The notes under the pieces were generated by a model, which was given only the letters and a program-made list of their open reading frames with translations, made no database searches and was not told the origin of the DNA. 64,000 nucleotides of DNA from the NCBI RefSeq assembly GCF_024495425.1, contig NZ_JANHJR010000002.1, forward strand, positions 744,001-808,000, given 5' to 3'. The DNA comes from Haloarchaeobius litoreus (lineage in GTDB: Archaea; Halobacteriota; Halobacteria; Halobacteriales; Natrialbaceae). A program made the position numbers and the translations under genes. The stretch's first letter is position 1. Every line of letters begins with the position of its first letter. This document shows, piece by piece, positions 44,600-51,769 of this stretch.

Positions 44600-45094
44600 A
44601 TGAGCCTGGGGCAGCGCGTCGCGACGGACCACCAGCTCGCCCGTCTCCTGCAGATCGGGGCGGTGCTGGAGGAGGTCGTCGAATCCCGCGCGTACCATCA
44701 TCTCGACTCCTTCGAGGACGAGCAGGAGGTCGACGACGACGTCCGTGACCTGCTCGAACACGCCGCCGAGGAGTCGGCCGAGCACCGCAGCCGTCTCGAA
44801 GCACTCATCGAGGAGCTGGACGCAGAGACGGTCCCCTACGAGGAGATAAACAGGCTGGTCGAGGCGCAGTACGCCCAGACGAAACCCGAGGACTTCGACG
44901 GGCTGCTGTACGACCAGCTCTGCAACGAGGAGACCGCGTACAAGTTCTACGACGACCTCATCGAGGCCATCGAGGCCAGCGAGAGCGAGTTCAGTATCGA
45001 CCGCGACCACGTGCTCACGACCCTCCGCGAGATTCGCGAGGAGGAGGCCGAGGGCGTCGAGGACGTGACCGAGATCATGGAGCGACGAGCGTGA
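44600..45094 (+). CDS. Ferritin-like four-helix protein
   Basis: 164 residues, all-helical. Candidate diiron ligands occur in the ferritin pattern: GAVLEEVVESRAYHH (helix 1), LLEHAAEESAEHRSRL (helix 2, ExxH), YDQLCNEETAYKFYDDL (helix 3) and LREIREEEAEGVEDV (helix 4). It could store or sense iron, or be a diiron enzyme. The SirR-like regulator follows 10 nt downstream, so they form an operon, and the suf operon is just upstream on the same strand, which points to an iron role (inference). Confidence 0.75.
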   Translation: MSLGQRVATDHQLARLLQIGAVLEEVVESRAYHHLDSFEDEQEVDDDVRDLLEHAAEESAEHRSRLEALIEELDAETVPYEEINRLVEAQYAQTKPEDFDGLLYDQLCNEETAYKFYDDLIEAIEASESEFSIDRDHVLTTLREIREEEAEGVEDVTEIMERRA

Positions 45095-45104
45095 GAACCC
45101 ACCG

Positions 45105-45536
45105 ATGAACACCGCAGACCAGTACCTCAAGGCGATCTACCTGGTGCAACGGATGGAAGACGGGCCGGCAGCGACGGGCGCGCTGGCGGACATGCTCGAC
45201 GTCTCCCCCGCGAGCGTCAACGAGATGGTCGGCAAGCTCCAGGACCGGGGGCTCGTCGAGCACGAGAAGTACAAGGGCGCGACACTCACCGACGAGGGCA
45301 TCGGCCGCGCCGAGGACGCCCTCCAGACCTACTGCATCATCGAGCGGTTCCTCGCGAACGTCCTCGAGGTCGAGGACTACCGCGGCGAGGCCGGGGCGCT
45401 GGAGGCCGTCATCGACGACACCGTCGCCGAGCGACTCGACACCATCATCGACCGCCGCGACGAGTGCCCCGACTGCTTCGACGCCGAGGCCGACCAGTGC
45501 TGTTATCTGGAGGTCGCGGGCGAGAGCGCCGATTGA
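45105..45536 (+). CDS. SirR/DtxR-family regulator with altered metal site
   Basis: 143 residues. N-terminal winged helix typical of DtxR (YLKAIYLVQRMEDGPAATGALADMLDVSPASVNEMVGKLQDRGLVEHEKYKGATLTDEG). In the dimerisation/metal domain the usual His/Glu ligands are not kept: the HRLLE helix reads YCIIE, and the HxxADxLEH motif reads YRGEAGALEAV. The C terminus instead has a cysteine cluster (ECPDCFDAEADQCCYL). No SH3 domain. So it may respond to another metal, Fe-S or redox state (inference). Probably co-transcribed with the ferritin-like gene. Confidence 0.85.
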   Translation: MNTADQYLKAIYLVQRMEDGPAATGALADMLDVSPASVNEMVGKLQDRGLVEHEKYKGATLTDEGIGRAEDALQTYCIIERFLANVLEVEDYRGEAGALEAVIDDTVAERLDTIIDRRDECPDCFDAEADQCCYLEVAGESAD

Positions 45537-45598
45537 ACCCGGCTTTACTTTCACTCCGGCTGGCGCGGTTTTAATACACCGGTACTTCTGCTGGAAGT

Positions 45599-46351
45599 AT
45601 GGAGTGTCCGACCTGCGAGAAGGTGTTGTCGACCGAGCAGGGAATGCGCCAGCACCACACCAAGGTCCACGGCGTCTCGCTACCGAACCGGGAGTGTTCG
45701 GGGTGTGGAACCGCGTTCTACGACCCGAAGGCACAACTTCAGTACTGTGAGGACTGCAATCCGAACGCGGGTGAGCACAACGGGAACTGGAAAGGCGGGA
45801 AGGAGCGCACGACCTGCAAAGAGTGTGATACAAAATTCGAGTACTACCCCTCGAACAAGGACGGCGCCTACTGTCCCGCGTGTGTGCAAGGTGCCGAGGG
45901 CCTACTCCCCATTCAACCGATGGACGAGGTCCCGACGACTACCGGTGAATGCACGCACTGTGGCCTGGAGTTCGTCGCGTCCCCATCTCGGCTAGCGGGG
46001 AAGTCGTACGGATGCTTCTGTTCGCAGCCCTGTTACGCGGAATGGCTCTCAGAAAACGTCGTCGGGGAGGGGCATCATCAGTGGGAAGGCGGCACGATTC
46101 GGTACGGACAGGGCTGGTACCGAGTTCGACGCACAGCGCTCGAACGTGACCAGTACGAATGCCAGAACTGCGGCGAGGGAGCCGACGCACTCGGACGGAA
46201 TCCAGACGTGCATCATCTGAGACCCGTTCGATCGTTCGCGGACCCCGCCGAAGCACACGAACTCGACAACGTCGTCTCCCTGTGTCGTCCCTGCCATCGC
46301 CGTGTCGAATCGGGAGCGGTGACGGCACCGGAGCCAACGACTGAAAGATAA
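45599..46351 (+). CDS. C2H2 zinc finger plus HNH nuclease-like protein
   Basis: 250 residues. N-terminal C2H2 finger (CPTCEKVLSTEQGMRQHHTKVH), then three or more zinc-ribbon-like CxxC modules (CSGCG...CEDC, CKEC...CPAC, CTHCG...CSQPC), and a C-terminal HNH domain (CQNCGEGADALGRNPDVHHLRPVRSF, DNVVSLCRPCHRRVE) with all catalytic residues. The layout is common among HNH genes of haloarchaeal viruses and mobile introns. Codon use is less GC-biased (e.g. aca aaa, gaa, tgt) than in the neighbours. It ends 34 nt before a tRNA-Gln gene. TATA box gttttaatac (45568-45577) fits the ATG at 45599. Confidence 0.85.
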   Translation: MECPTCEKVLSTEQGMRQHHTKVHGVSLPNRECSGCGTAFYDPKAQLQYCEDCNPNAGEHNGNWKGGKERTTCKECDTKFEYYPSNKDGAYCPACVQGAEGLLPIQPMDEVPTTTGECTHCGLEFVASPSRLAGKSYGCFCSQPCYAEWLSENVVGEGHHQWEGGTIRYGQGWYRVRRTALERDQYECQNCGEGADALGRNPDVHHLRPVRSFADPAEAHELDNVVSLCRPCHRRVESGAVTAPEPTTER

Positions 46352-46385
46352 TCTTATTGTATCGGCATCGCTTACGCCAATTCGA

Positions 46386-46490
46386 AGTCCCGTGGTGTAG
46401 TGGCCAATCATATGGGCCTTTGGACGCGGGTGGACTCCGTCCATTTGCGGAGGAGAGCCTATGACGGCGGTTCGAATCCGCCCGGGACTA
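46386..46490 (+). tRNA. tRNA-Gln (TTG) with a 32-nt intron
   Basis: Acceptor AGTCCCG (46386-46392) pairs with CGGGACT (46483-46489); discriminator A at 46490; CCA not encoded. T-arm GGCGGTTCGAATCCGCC is perfect. Anticodon TTG is at 46420-46422. The anticodon stem (TGGGC/GCCTA) only forms if 46424-46455 is removed, giving a 73-nt mature tRNA; this is the canonical 37/38 position for archaeal introns cut by the splicing endonuclease. Haloarchaeal tRNA-Gln is known to carry an intron here. An AT-rich tcttattgt near 46352-46360 is a likely TATA box. Confidence 0.93.
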
Positions 46491-46564
46491 CTGTAAAATA
46501 CCTTACACTTTAACGAACCGAGAACGGTTCCTTTTCATGCCCCCTCCCCGTCTAGACGAATCCA

Positions 46565-46747
46565 ATGGGCTTTGGGAGCTACGATGAATCCGAACAACAG
46601 GACCAGGACAGCGACATCGACGAGGACGACGCGGTCACCGTCCACGAGCACGACCACGAGGGCGAGGTCTCGTTCGACCAGGGGGGTATGTCGAACGAGG
46701 ACCTCGTCGGGCAGCTCCAGCAGATGAAAGACGGCGACGACGAATAA
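46565..46747 (+). CDS. DUF5786 small acidic protein
   Basis: 60 residues: MGFGSYDESEQQDQDSDIDEDD, then VTVHEHDHEGEVSFDQGGMSNEDLVGQLQQMKDGDDE. I recognise the opening as the haloarchaeal DUF5786 family, whose function is unknown. A helix at the C terminus (SNEDLVGQLQQMKD) is the only predicted structure. Stands alone between the tRNA and the convergent DUF3179 gene. Confidence 0.85.
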   Translation: MGFGSYDESEQQDQDSDIDEDDAVTVHEHDHEGEVSFDQGGMSNEDLVGQLQQMKDGDDE

Positions 46748-46777
46748 CTCCTCGTCGCTCGCAGTTGCGGTCGCGGA

Positions 46778-47788
46778 CTACTCGTTCTCGTAGAAGGCGT
46801 CGGCCCCGTGGTCGTCCTGCCAGGCGAACGCGAACAGCCGGCGGCTCGGTAGTCGCTCCAGCGAACGGCCGTCGTCGCCCTCGCCGGTCGCCCCGTCCCA
46901 GCGGGTGCCGTCGGCGACGAACGTGCCGGGTTCCACGGTGCGCTCGAACACGAAGCCGGGGTTCTCGAAGGCGTGGATACCGTCGGGCGTGGCGAAGACG
47001 ACCACGTCGCGGTCGCCGACGGTCGTCTGGGCGACGCTCCCGTTCGCCTCGACGCGCGGGAGCGGGAAGCCGAGCGCGTCGTCAGCGACGGTGAGGCCGA
47101 GGACGACGGTCTTCGGGTCGATGCCGTCGTCGCGGTCCCAGTCGCGGCCGTCGCCGGTGCCGCGGTGGGCGGCCAGGCCGAACCCGTCCATCTCGAAGTA
47201 GCGCTCGTACGGGGCCGCGTCGTAGTCGATGGGCTCGGGGTCGTCGGTGTCGCTGGCGGCCTCGCTCTCGCCGCCCGGCGGGGCGAGCAGTTCACCGTCG
47301 GGGTTCGCGTCGCGGAAGCGTTCGACGGTGGTCATCGCGGCCGGGACCACCGTGAGCTGGGTGCCCGAGAGCGGGCCGTCGATGGCGACGCCGCGGCTCT
47401 GCTTCCACTCGCTGTCTGTCTCGCGGTCGTACATCACGAGGTCGTCGTCGGCCAGCTTGCCGGAGACGCCGAAGGTGAGCGTGCGGGTCTCGTCGCCATC
47501 GCCCGCCGCCACCGTCCGCTCGTAGACCACGGCGCTCCCGCAGAGGGGACACCAGGTGACGGCGACGGGCCTGCCCCCGGAGTCGGTGGCGTTGACGATC
47601 TCGTGGTAGTGGAGGTACCGGACTGGATAGGCGCGCGCCGGCTCGCCGTCGACGACGACCACCTCGTCGTCCGGGTCGCCGTCGTAGTCGGTGACCGGCT
47701 CGTAGGTCGGGTCGTCGACGCTCGGGATGGCGTCGCGCGGGAGGACGTTCCTGACGTTCACGTCCGGCGATGCGTCCGACTGGGACAT
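46778..47788 (-). CDS. DUF3179-domain protein
   Basis: 336 residues. Family marks: ARAYPVRYLHYHEIVNATDSGGRPVAVTWCPLCGSAVVYERTV, TLTFGVSGKLADDDLVMYDRETDSEWKQSRGVAIDGPLSG and a second half with PKTVVLGLTVADDALGFPL. The WCPLCGSAVVY motif with two Cys is typical. No signal peptide is seen, unlike many bacterial members. Activity is unknown. The ATG at 47788 opens MSQSDASPDVNVRNVLPRDAIPS; the longer upstream frame is not believable. It follows alaX on the same strand by 67 nt. Confidence 0.85.
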   Translation of the reverse strand: MSQSDASPDVNVRNVLPRDAIPSVDDPTYEPVTDYDGDPDDEVVVVDGEPARAYPVRYLHYHEIVNATDSGGRPVAVTWCPLCGSAVVYERTVAAGDGDETRTLTFGVSGKLADDDLVMYDRETDSEWKQSRGVAIDGPLSGTQLTVVPAAMTTVERFRDANPDGELLAPPGGESEAASDTDDPEPIDYDAAPYERYFEMDGFGLAAHRGTGDGRDWDRDDGIDPKTVVLGLTVADDALGFPLPRVEANGSVAQTTVGDRDVVVFATPDGIHAFENPGFVFERTVEPGTFVADGTRWDGATGEGDDGRSLERLPSRRLFAFAWQDDHGADAFYENE

Positions 47789-47855
47789 AAGGAGTCGGGT
47801 GTGTGGTGGGCTCGATGCACGGCAGCGATCCCGGGCAGACCCGGCCCGTGCCGAC

Positions 47856-48608
47856 CTACGCCAGCTCGAACCGGATACGTTCGCCGTCGGAGCCGCGCGT
47901 CTCCCGACCGGTGACGGTGACGGTGCCGATGTCCGCCGTCGACTCGACGTGCGTGCCGGCGCAGGCGGTGCGGTCGTAGGGCTCGGCGGCGGCGTCGGCA
48001 CGGTCGCAGGCACCCGCCGGCCCGTCGCCACCGATCTCGACGATGCGGAGTTCGGTGATGGAGTCCGGAAGCAGGTCGATGCGGGTGCGGTCGGTGTCGA
48101 GCTCGGCCTCGGCGGTGGCGCGGTCCATCTCGTACCAGCGGACGGGCAGCTCGTCGGCGACGAGGCCGTTCAGGCCGTCCTCGATGGTGGCGAGGTCGTC
48201 GTCGTCGAAACGGTCGTAGGCACAGTCGAGGCGGGCGCGGTCCGTGTACACCTGGTTGCCCGTGGTGGCCGCGTCGAACTCGTCGAGCAGGAGCGCCGAG
48301 AGGAGATGCTGGGCGGTGTGGTAGCGCATGTGGGCGTGGCGGCGGTCCCAGTCGAGCTCGCCGACGACGGCGGTGTCCGGCTCCGGCGGGTCGCCGTCGA
48401 GCGTGTGGTAGATGGTGTCCTTCTTCGCGACGTCGGTGACGGCCCACTCGGTGCCGTCGGCAGTCAGCGTGCCGGTGTCGGCGGGCTGGCCGCCGCCCGA
48501 CGGGTAGAAGCAGGTGCGGTCGAGCACGACCCGGTCGCCGGCGACGCGCTCGACGGTCGCCTCGAACCGACGGGTGGCCGAATCTGTCAGGTAGAGCGCT
48601 TCAGTCAC
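47856..48608 (-). CDS. alaX: Alanyl-tRNA editing protein AlaX
   Basis: 250 residues. Contains the AlaRS editing domain: TCFYPSGGGQPADTG, HTAQHLLSALLL with the first zinc histidines (HTAQH), and DRTACAGTHV with the Cys and His that complete the zinc site. It removes serine or glycine wrongly attached to tRNA-Ala. GTG start at 48608; the TATA box (complement of cacttaatcc, 48631-48640) lies 23-32 nt upstream, which rules out the longer frame to 48689. Divergent from the HD-domain gene. Confidence 0.93.
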   Translation of the reverse strand: MTEALYLTDSATRRFEATVERVAGDRVVLDRTCFYPSGGGQPADTGTLTADGTEWAVTDVAKKDTIYHTLDGDPPEPDTAVVGELDWDRRHAHMRYHTAQHLLSALLLDEFDAATTGNQVYTDRARLDCAYDRFDDDDLATIEDGLNGLVADELPVRWYEMDRATAEAELDTDRTRIDLLPDSITELRIVEIGGDGPAGACDRADAAAEPYDRTACAGTHVESTADIGTVTVTGRETRGSDGERIRFELA

Positions 48609-48630
48609 AGCAGAAACGAGGCTCTCCGGA

Positions 48631-48640
48631 CACTTAATCC
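48631..48640 (-). promoter_or_regulatory. TATA box of alaX
   Basis: On the minus strand the sequence reads ggattaagtg, 23-32 nt before the GTG at 48608. It decides in favour of the GTG start. Confidence 0.55.
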
Positions 48641-48723
48641 GCACTGTCGTAACGCCTAAGAGTTGTAGAGCCGTTTGTACGGATAACAATGACTACGGAC
48701 CGTCTAATCTGGTGGGATTCTCT

Positions 48724-49419
48724 ATGGGTGTCGAGATAAAGGAATCACGGGTCACCGACGAGGAGTTCGAGGAGATGCAAACGTTCGTGCACGATTACCT
48801 CCTCGCCAGCGTCGAGAACGAGGACGAAGGTGGCCGGATGCGCTGGTACCCGTGGCACTCCGCGGAGTACCGCTTCAACCACATCCTGAACGTCGTCGCC
48901 CTCGCGACGAAGATCGCGAAGCAGGAGGGCGCGGACGTGGACGTGACGCGGGTCGCCGCGCTGTTCCACGACATCGCGAAGCTCGACGCCGACCAGGACG
49001 TCCACGCCGAGGAGGGCGCTCGCGTCGCCCGGCAGTACCTCGAGACCCGCGGCGAGTTCCCGTCGTCGTTCGTCGACGAGGTGTGTCGCGCCATCGAGAA
49101 CCACTCGTATCAGGGCGACCTCACGGACCTCTCGCTCGAGACCCGGTGTCTCATCGAGGCCGACGTGCTCGACAAGGTCGGCGCGAACGGCACGGCCCTG
49201 ATGCTGCTCCGGATGGGCTACGAGGCCCGCACGCACATGGACGCCGCCGAGATGGTCGACCGGGTGCTGGAGCGCGGCCACGACGCCGCAGAGCGCATCG
49301 AGAGCGACACCGCCGAGAGCATCGCACACCAGCGGCTCAAGCGCGTGAGGTGGTTCCGCGAGTGGCTGGAGCTGGAGGTCGCCGAGATGGAGCTCGGCGA
49401 CGTCGACCCCGTCGTCTGA
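48724..49419 (+). CDS. HD-domain phosphohydrolase
   Basis: 231 residues. HD metal motifs: RFNHILNVV (His), AALFHDIAKLDAD (His-Asp), RAIENHSYQGD (His) and LIEADVLDKVGANG (Asp). Members hydrolyse nucleotides or cyclic nucleotides; the substrate cannot be assigned. The ATG at 48724 (MGVEIKESRV) is chosen; a GTG four codons earlier is possible. Divergent from alaX, convergent with lysE-type gene after 37 nt. Confidence 0.85.
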   Translation: MGVEIKESRVTDEEFEEMQTFVHDYLLASVENEDEGGRMRWYPWHSAEYRFNHILNVVALATKIAKQEGADVDVTRVAALFHDIAKLDADQDVHAEEGARVARQYLETRGEFPSSFVDEVCRAIENHSYQGDLTDLSLETRCLIEADVLDKVGANGTALMLLRMGYEARTHMDAAEMVDRVLERGHDAAERIESDTAESIAHQRLKRVRWFREWLELEVAEMELGDVDPVV

Positions 49420-49456
49420 GGCGGGCGACCGCTGATTCTGCGTCACGGAGCGACGG

Positions 49457-50146
49457 CTATACGGGTGCGAGCGTCCGCACCGCGTCCACCAGGAAGAAGC
49501 CGCCGAACAGCGCCAGCACGACCGCGCTCGCGCCAGCGACGGCCGGCGCGAACCGGTCGACGCGCTTGCCGACGGCGACGAGCGTCGCCGGGAAGCCGGT
49601 GACCCAGAGCAGGATGCCGCCGAAGAAACCGACGACGAGCGCGGGCGAGCCCGCCTGCACGACGACCGTGCCGGCCAGCGTCTCGCTCACGTAGGGGACG
49701 TGGGTGAACACGTCGATGGTGCGGTCGTCGAGCATGTGGACGCCGACGGTGAGCCAGAAGACGATCTGGTAGGGGTTCGTGAGCGCGAGCACGAACGCCT
49801 TGGAGAAGCCCTTGCGGTCGTCGTCGGGGTCGATGTCGACGAAGTCGGTCTCGCTCATCGCGTCCCGGGCCGCGCCGTAGGCGAAGTAGAGCATGAGGAC
49901 GCCACCGGCGGCGACCATGACGCCCTTGACCGTCGGGACGGTTTCGACGAAGGCGACGACGCCGAGCCACGCGAGCACGAAGAAGCAGGCGTCGGCGGTG
50001 AACGCGCCGAGGCCAGCCCGGAAGCCGGCGAGCCAGCCGCCGAGGACGCTCTCCTCGGCGATTATCGCGTTCATCGGCCCGGGCGGGGAGGCGAGTGCGA
50101 AGCCGAACAGCAGCCCCGCGAGCAGCGAGGCGAGCGTCGATGCCAT
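49457..50146 (-). CDS. LysE-family exporter
   Basis: 229 residues, six membrane spans with an acidic cytoplasmic loop (SETDFVDIDPDDDRKG) between the halves. The N-terminal SPPGPMNAIIAEESVLGGWLAGFRAG and central ALTNPYQIVFWLTVG motifs are those of LysE/RhtB transporters, which export amino acids or similar small molecules. Substrate unknown. A TATA-like ggcttttgtag (complement near 50170-50180) is 24-34 nt upstream of the ATG. Confidence 0.88.
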   Translation of the reverse strand: MASTLASLLAGLLFGFALASPPGPMNAIIAEESVLGGWLAGFRAGLGAFTADACFFVLAWLGVVAFVETVPTVKGVMVAAGGVLMLYFAYGAARDAMSETDFVDIDPDDDRKGFSKAFVLALTNPYQIVFWLTVGVHMLDDRTIDVFTHVPYVSETLAGTVVVQAGSPALVVGFFGGILLWVTGFPATLVAVGKRVDRFAPAVAGASAVVLALFGGFFLVDAVRTLAPV

Positions 50147-50196
50147 CGGCGGCGGTACGCGAGTGGGCTACAAAAGCCGACCGGAGGCGGCGAAGG

Positions 50197-50988
50197 CTAC
50201 GGGAGGACTGCCAGCACGTCGACAGTCAGCGGAAGGGTGCCGCCGAGCCAGTTCGCGACGGCGAAGACGGCGTCCGTGGCCGCCTCGACGAACGTCTCCC
50301 AGAACGAGAAGCCCGTCAGCAGCGCCAGGAACGTGTCCAGCCCGAAGAATCCGAACAGCGCGGCGGAGCCGATGTGTGCCATCCGGAGGTTCACCCGGTG
50401 GGAGAACCGGTGGAAGACGTAGGCGTTCGCGAGGCTCACCGGGACGATGGCGAGCATCTCGCCCGTCCAGATGGCCGGCGTCGCACCGTACTGGGCCGCG
50501 AGCCCGATGGTGACGAGCTGGGTCTTGTCGCCGAACTCGCCGGCGGCCATCATGCCGAAGATGGGGAACCACGCGGCGAGGCTGGCGGGGAGCTCGTAAC
50601 CGAACACGGTCCTGGTCTCGTCGAGGCCCTCGACCGACCGGAGGACGCCGCCGTCCGTCTCGACGCCGTCTTCGTCGCCGGTGCCGATGCTGTCGAAGCT
50701 GCGGTCGCCGTCCTCCGGCATCGAGTGCAGGAGCAGTCCGGCGAACACGAGGAAGAGGGTGCCGGTGAACACGTCGAGGTAGACGCCGGGAAGCACACGG
50801 AGCAGGAACTCGCCGAAGAGGATCTCCAGTGCGGTCCAGCCGGCGAACGCCGTGGCCGCGGCGGAGACGACGACGAGCGGGTGATAGCGCGCCGACAGCC
50901 CGGCGATGATGAACTGCACCTTCTCCCCCGGCAGCACGGCGAGCTGGGCGACGAACGCGACGACGACGATCTCCGCGAAGCCGGTCAC
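50197..50988 (-). CDS. GDT1/TMEM165-family cation transporter
   Basis: 263 residues, six or seven membrane spans in two halves. The second half has a perfect E-x-G-D-K-T motif (AAGEFGDKTQLVTIGLAAQYG). The first half has LPGEKVQFIIAGLSARYH at the matching place, i.e. a degenerate copy. UPF0016 proteins move Mn2+ or Ca2+ against protons; the bacterial member Mnx exports manganese. Its start overlaps the upstream regulator's stop by 4 nt (50985-50988), which suggests metal-responsive control. The central loop is acidic (GTGDEDGVETDGG). Confidence 0.88.
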   Translation of the reverse strand: MTGFAEIVVVAFVAQLAVLPGEKVQFIIAGLSARYHPLVVVSAAATAFAGWTALEILFGEFLLRVLPGVYLDVFTGTLFLVFAGLLLHSMPEDGDRSFDSIGTGDEDGVETDGGVLRSVEGLDETRTVFGYELPASLAAWFPIFGMMAAGEFGDKTQLVTIGLAAQYGATPAIWTGEMLAIVPVSLANAYVFHRFSHRVNLRMAHIGSAALFGFFGLDTFLALLTGFSFWETFVEAATDAVFAVANWLGGTLPLTVDVLAVLP

Positions 50989-51683
50989 GCCTCGGGCACC
51001 TCCTCGGTGGAGACGGCGTCGGTCTCGACCCGCTTGACGCGGATGGAGTCGGCGATCTCCTCCGGGAGGCTCTGTCGGCCGCCGTCACTGACCGCGACGG
51101 TGACCATCCCGAAGGGGGCCACGTCGACGATTCGGACGACCGTGCCGGGGGTGATGTTCGCGTCCTTCAGGTACCGGAGCTCGTCCTCGTCGCGGTCGCT
51201 GACGCGGGATATCTCGAGGAGGGTTCCGGGGTCGTGTGCGGACAGACGGGTGTGCTCGGCGTCCGCCGGTGGCGAGAGGTCGGCGTCCGGGATCGGGTCG
51301 CCGTGGGGGTCGACGGTGGGGTTGCCGAGCGCCTCGGCGACACGGCGCTCGAACTCCTCGGAGATGTGGTGTTCGAGCACGTCGGCCTCCTCGTGCACCT
51401 CGGACCAGTCGTAGTCGAGGTGTTCGGTGAGGTAGGCCTCCAGCAGCCGGTGGTGCCGCAGGACCTCGAGCGCGACGGTGATGCCCTCGTCGGTCAGCTC
51501 GACACCCTTGTACTTCTCGCGCTCCACGAACCCACGTTCGTCGAGCTTCTCGACCATGCTCGTCACCGTCGGCGGGGTGACGTCCAGGTACTCCGCGATT
51601 TCGGAGGTCGAGACCGGCGGGTCGTCGCGCTCCTGGAGGATGTAGATCGCCTTGAGGTAGTCCTCCATCACGTCGGAAAGCAT
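50985..51683 (-). CDS. DtxR/MntR-type metal-dependent regulator
   Basis: 232 residues. N-terminal winged helix (EDYLKAIYILQERDDPPVSTSEIAEYLDVTPPTVTSMVEKLDERGFV), dimerisation domain with intact metal ligands (RHHRLLEAYLTEHL and HEEADVLEHHISEEFE) and a C-terminal FeoA/SH3-like domain (GTVVRIVDVAPFGMVTVAVSD). Such proteins repress or activate metal transport genes with Mn2+ or Fe2+. It overlaps the GDT1-type gene downstream. An inverted repeat at 51696-51709 overlaps its own promoter, so autoregulation is likely (inference). Confidence 0.9.
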   Translation of the reverse strand: MLSDVMEDYLKAIYILQERDDPPVSTSEIAEYLDVTPPTVTSMVEKLDERGFVEREKYKGVELTDEGITVALEVLRHHRLLEAYLTEHLDYDWSEVHEEADVLEHHISEEFERRVAEALGNPTVDPHGDPIPDADLSPPADAEHTRLSAHDPGTLLEISRVSDRDEDELRYLKDANITPGTVVRIVDVAPFGMVTVAVSDGGRQSLPEEIADSIRVKRVETDAVSTEEVPEA

Positions 51684-51695
51684 CCTTGTCGAGAA

Positions 51696-51709
51696 TTAGA
51701 CGACTCTAA
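51696..51709. promoter_or_regulatory. Inverted repeat TTAGA-CGAC-TCTAA, candidate operator over the MntR-like promoter
   Basis: Five-base arms around four bases, 13-26 nt before the regulator's ATG at 51683 (minus strand) and overlapping its TATA region (about 51705-51714). DtxR-family operators are palindromes with TTAGG/CCTAA-like arms. Confidence 0.5.
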
Positions 51710-51769
51710 AGGAAAAGTTGCCCGGTTGCAGCAGCACGAGGTGGGTGGGAGCTGGAAACGAGGCGGCGG

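Noticed and set aside
44028-44603. Plus-strand frame of 191 codons across the sufD end and spacer
   Set aside because: It overlaps sufD in another frame and reads as Arg/Ser-rich repeats; the region holds a terminator.
45599-46490. Integrated element at tRNA-Gln with attL/attR
   Set aside because: No integrase gene and no second copy of the tRNA 3' end could be found in the window.
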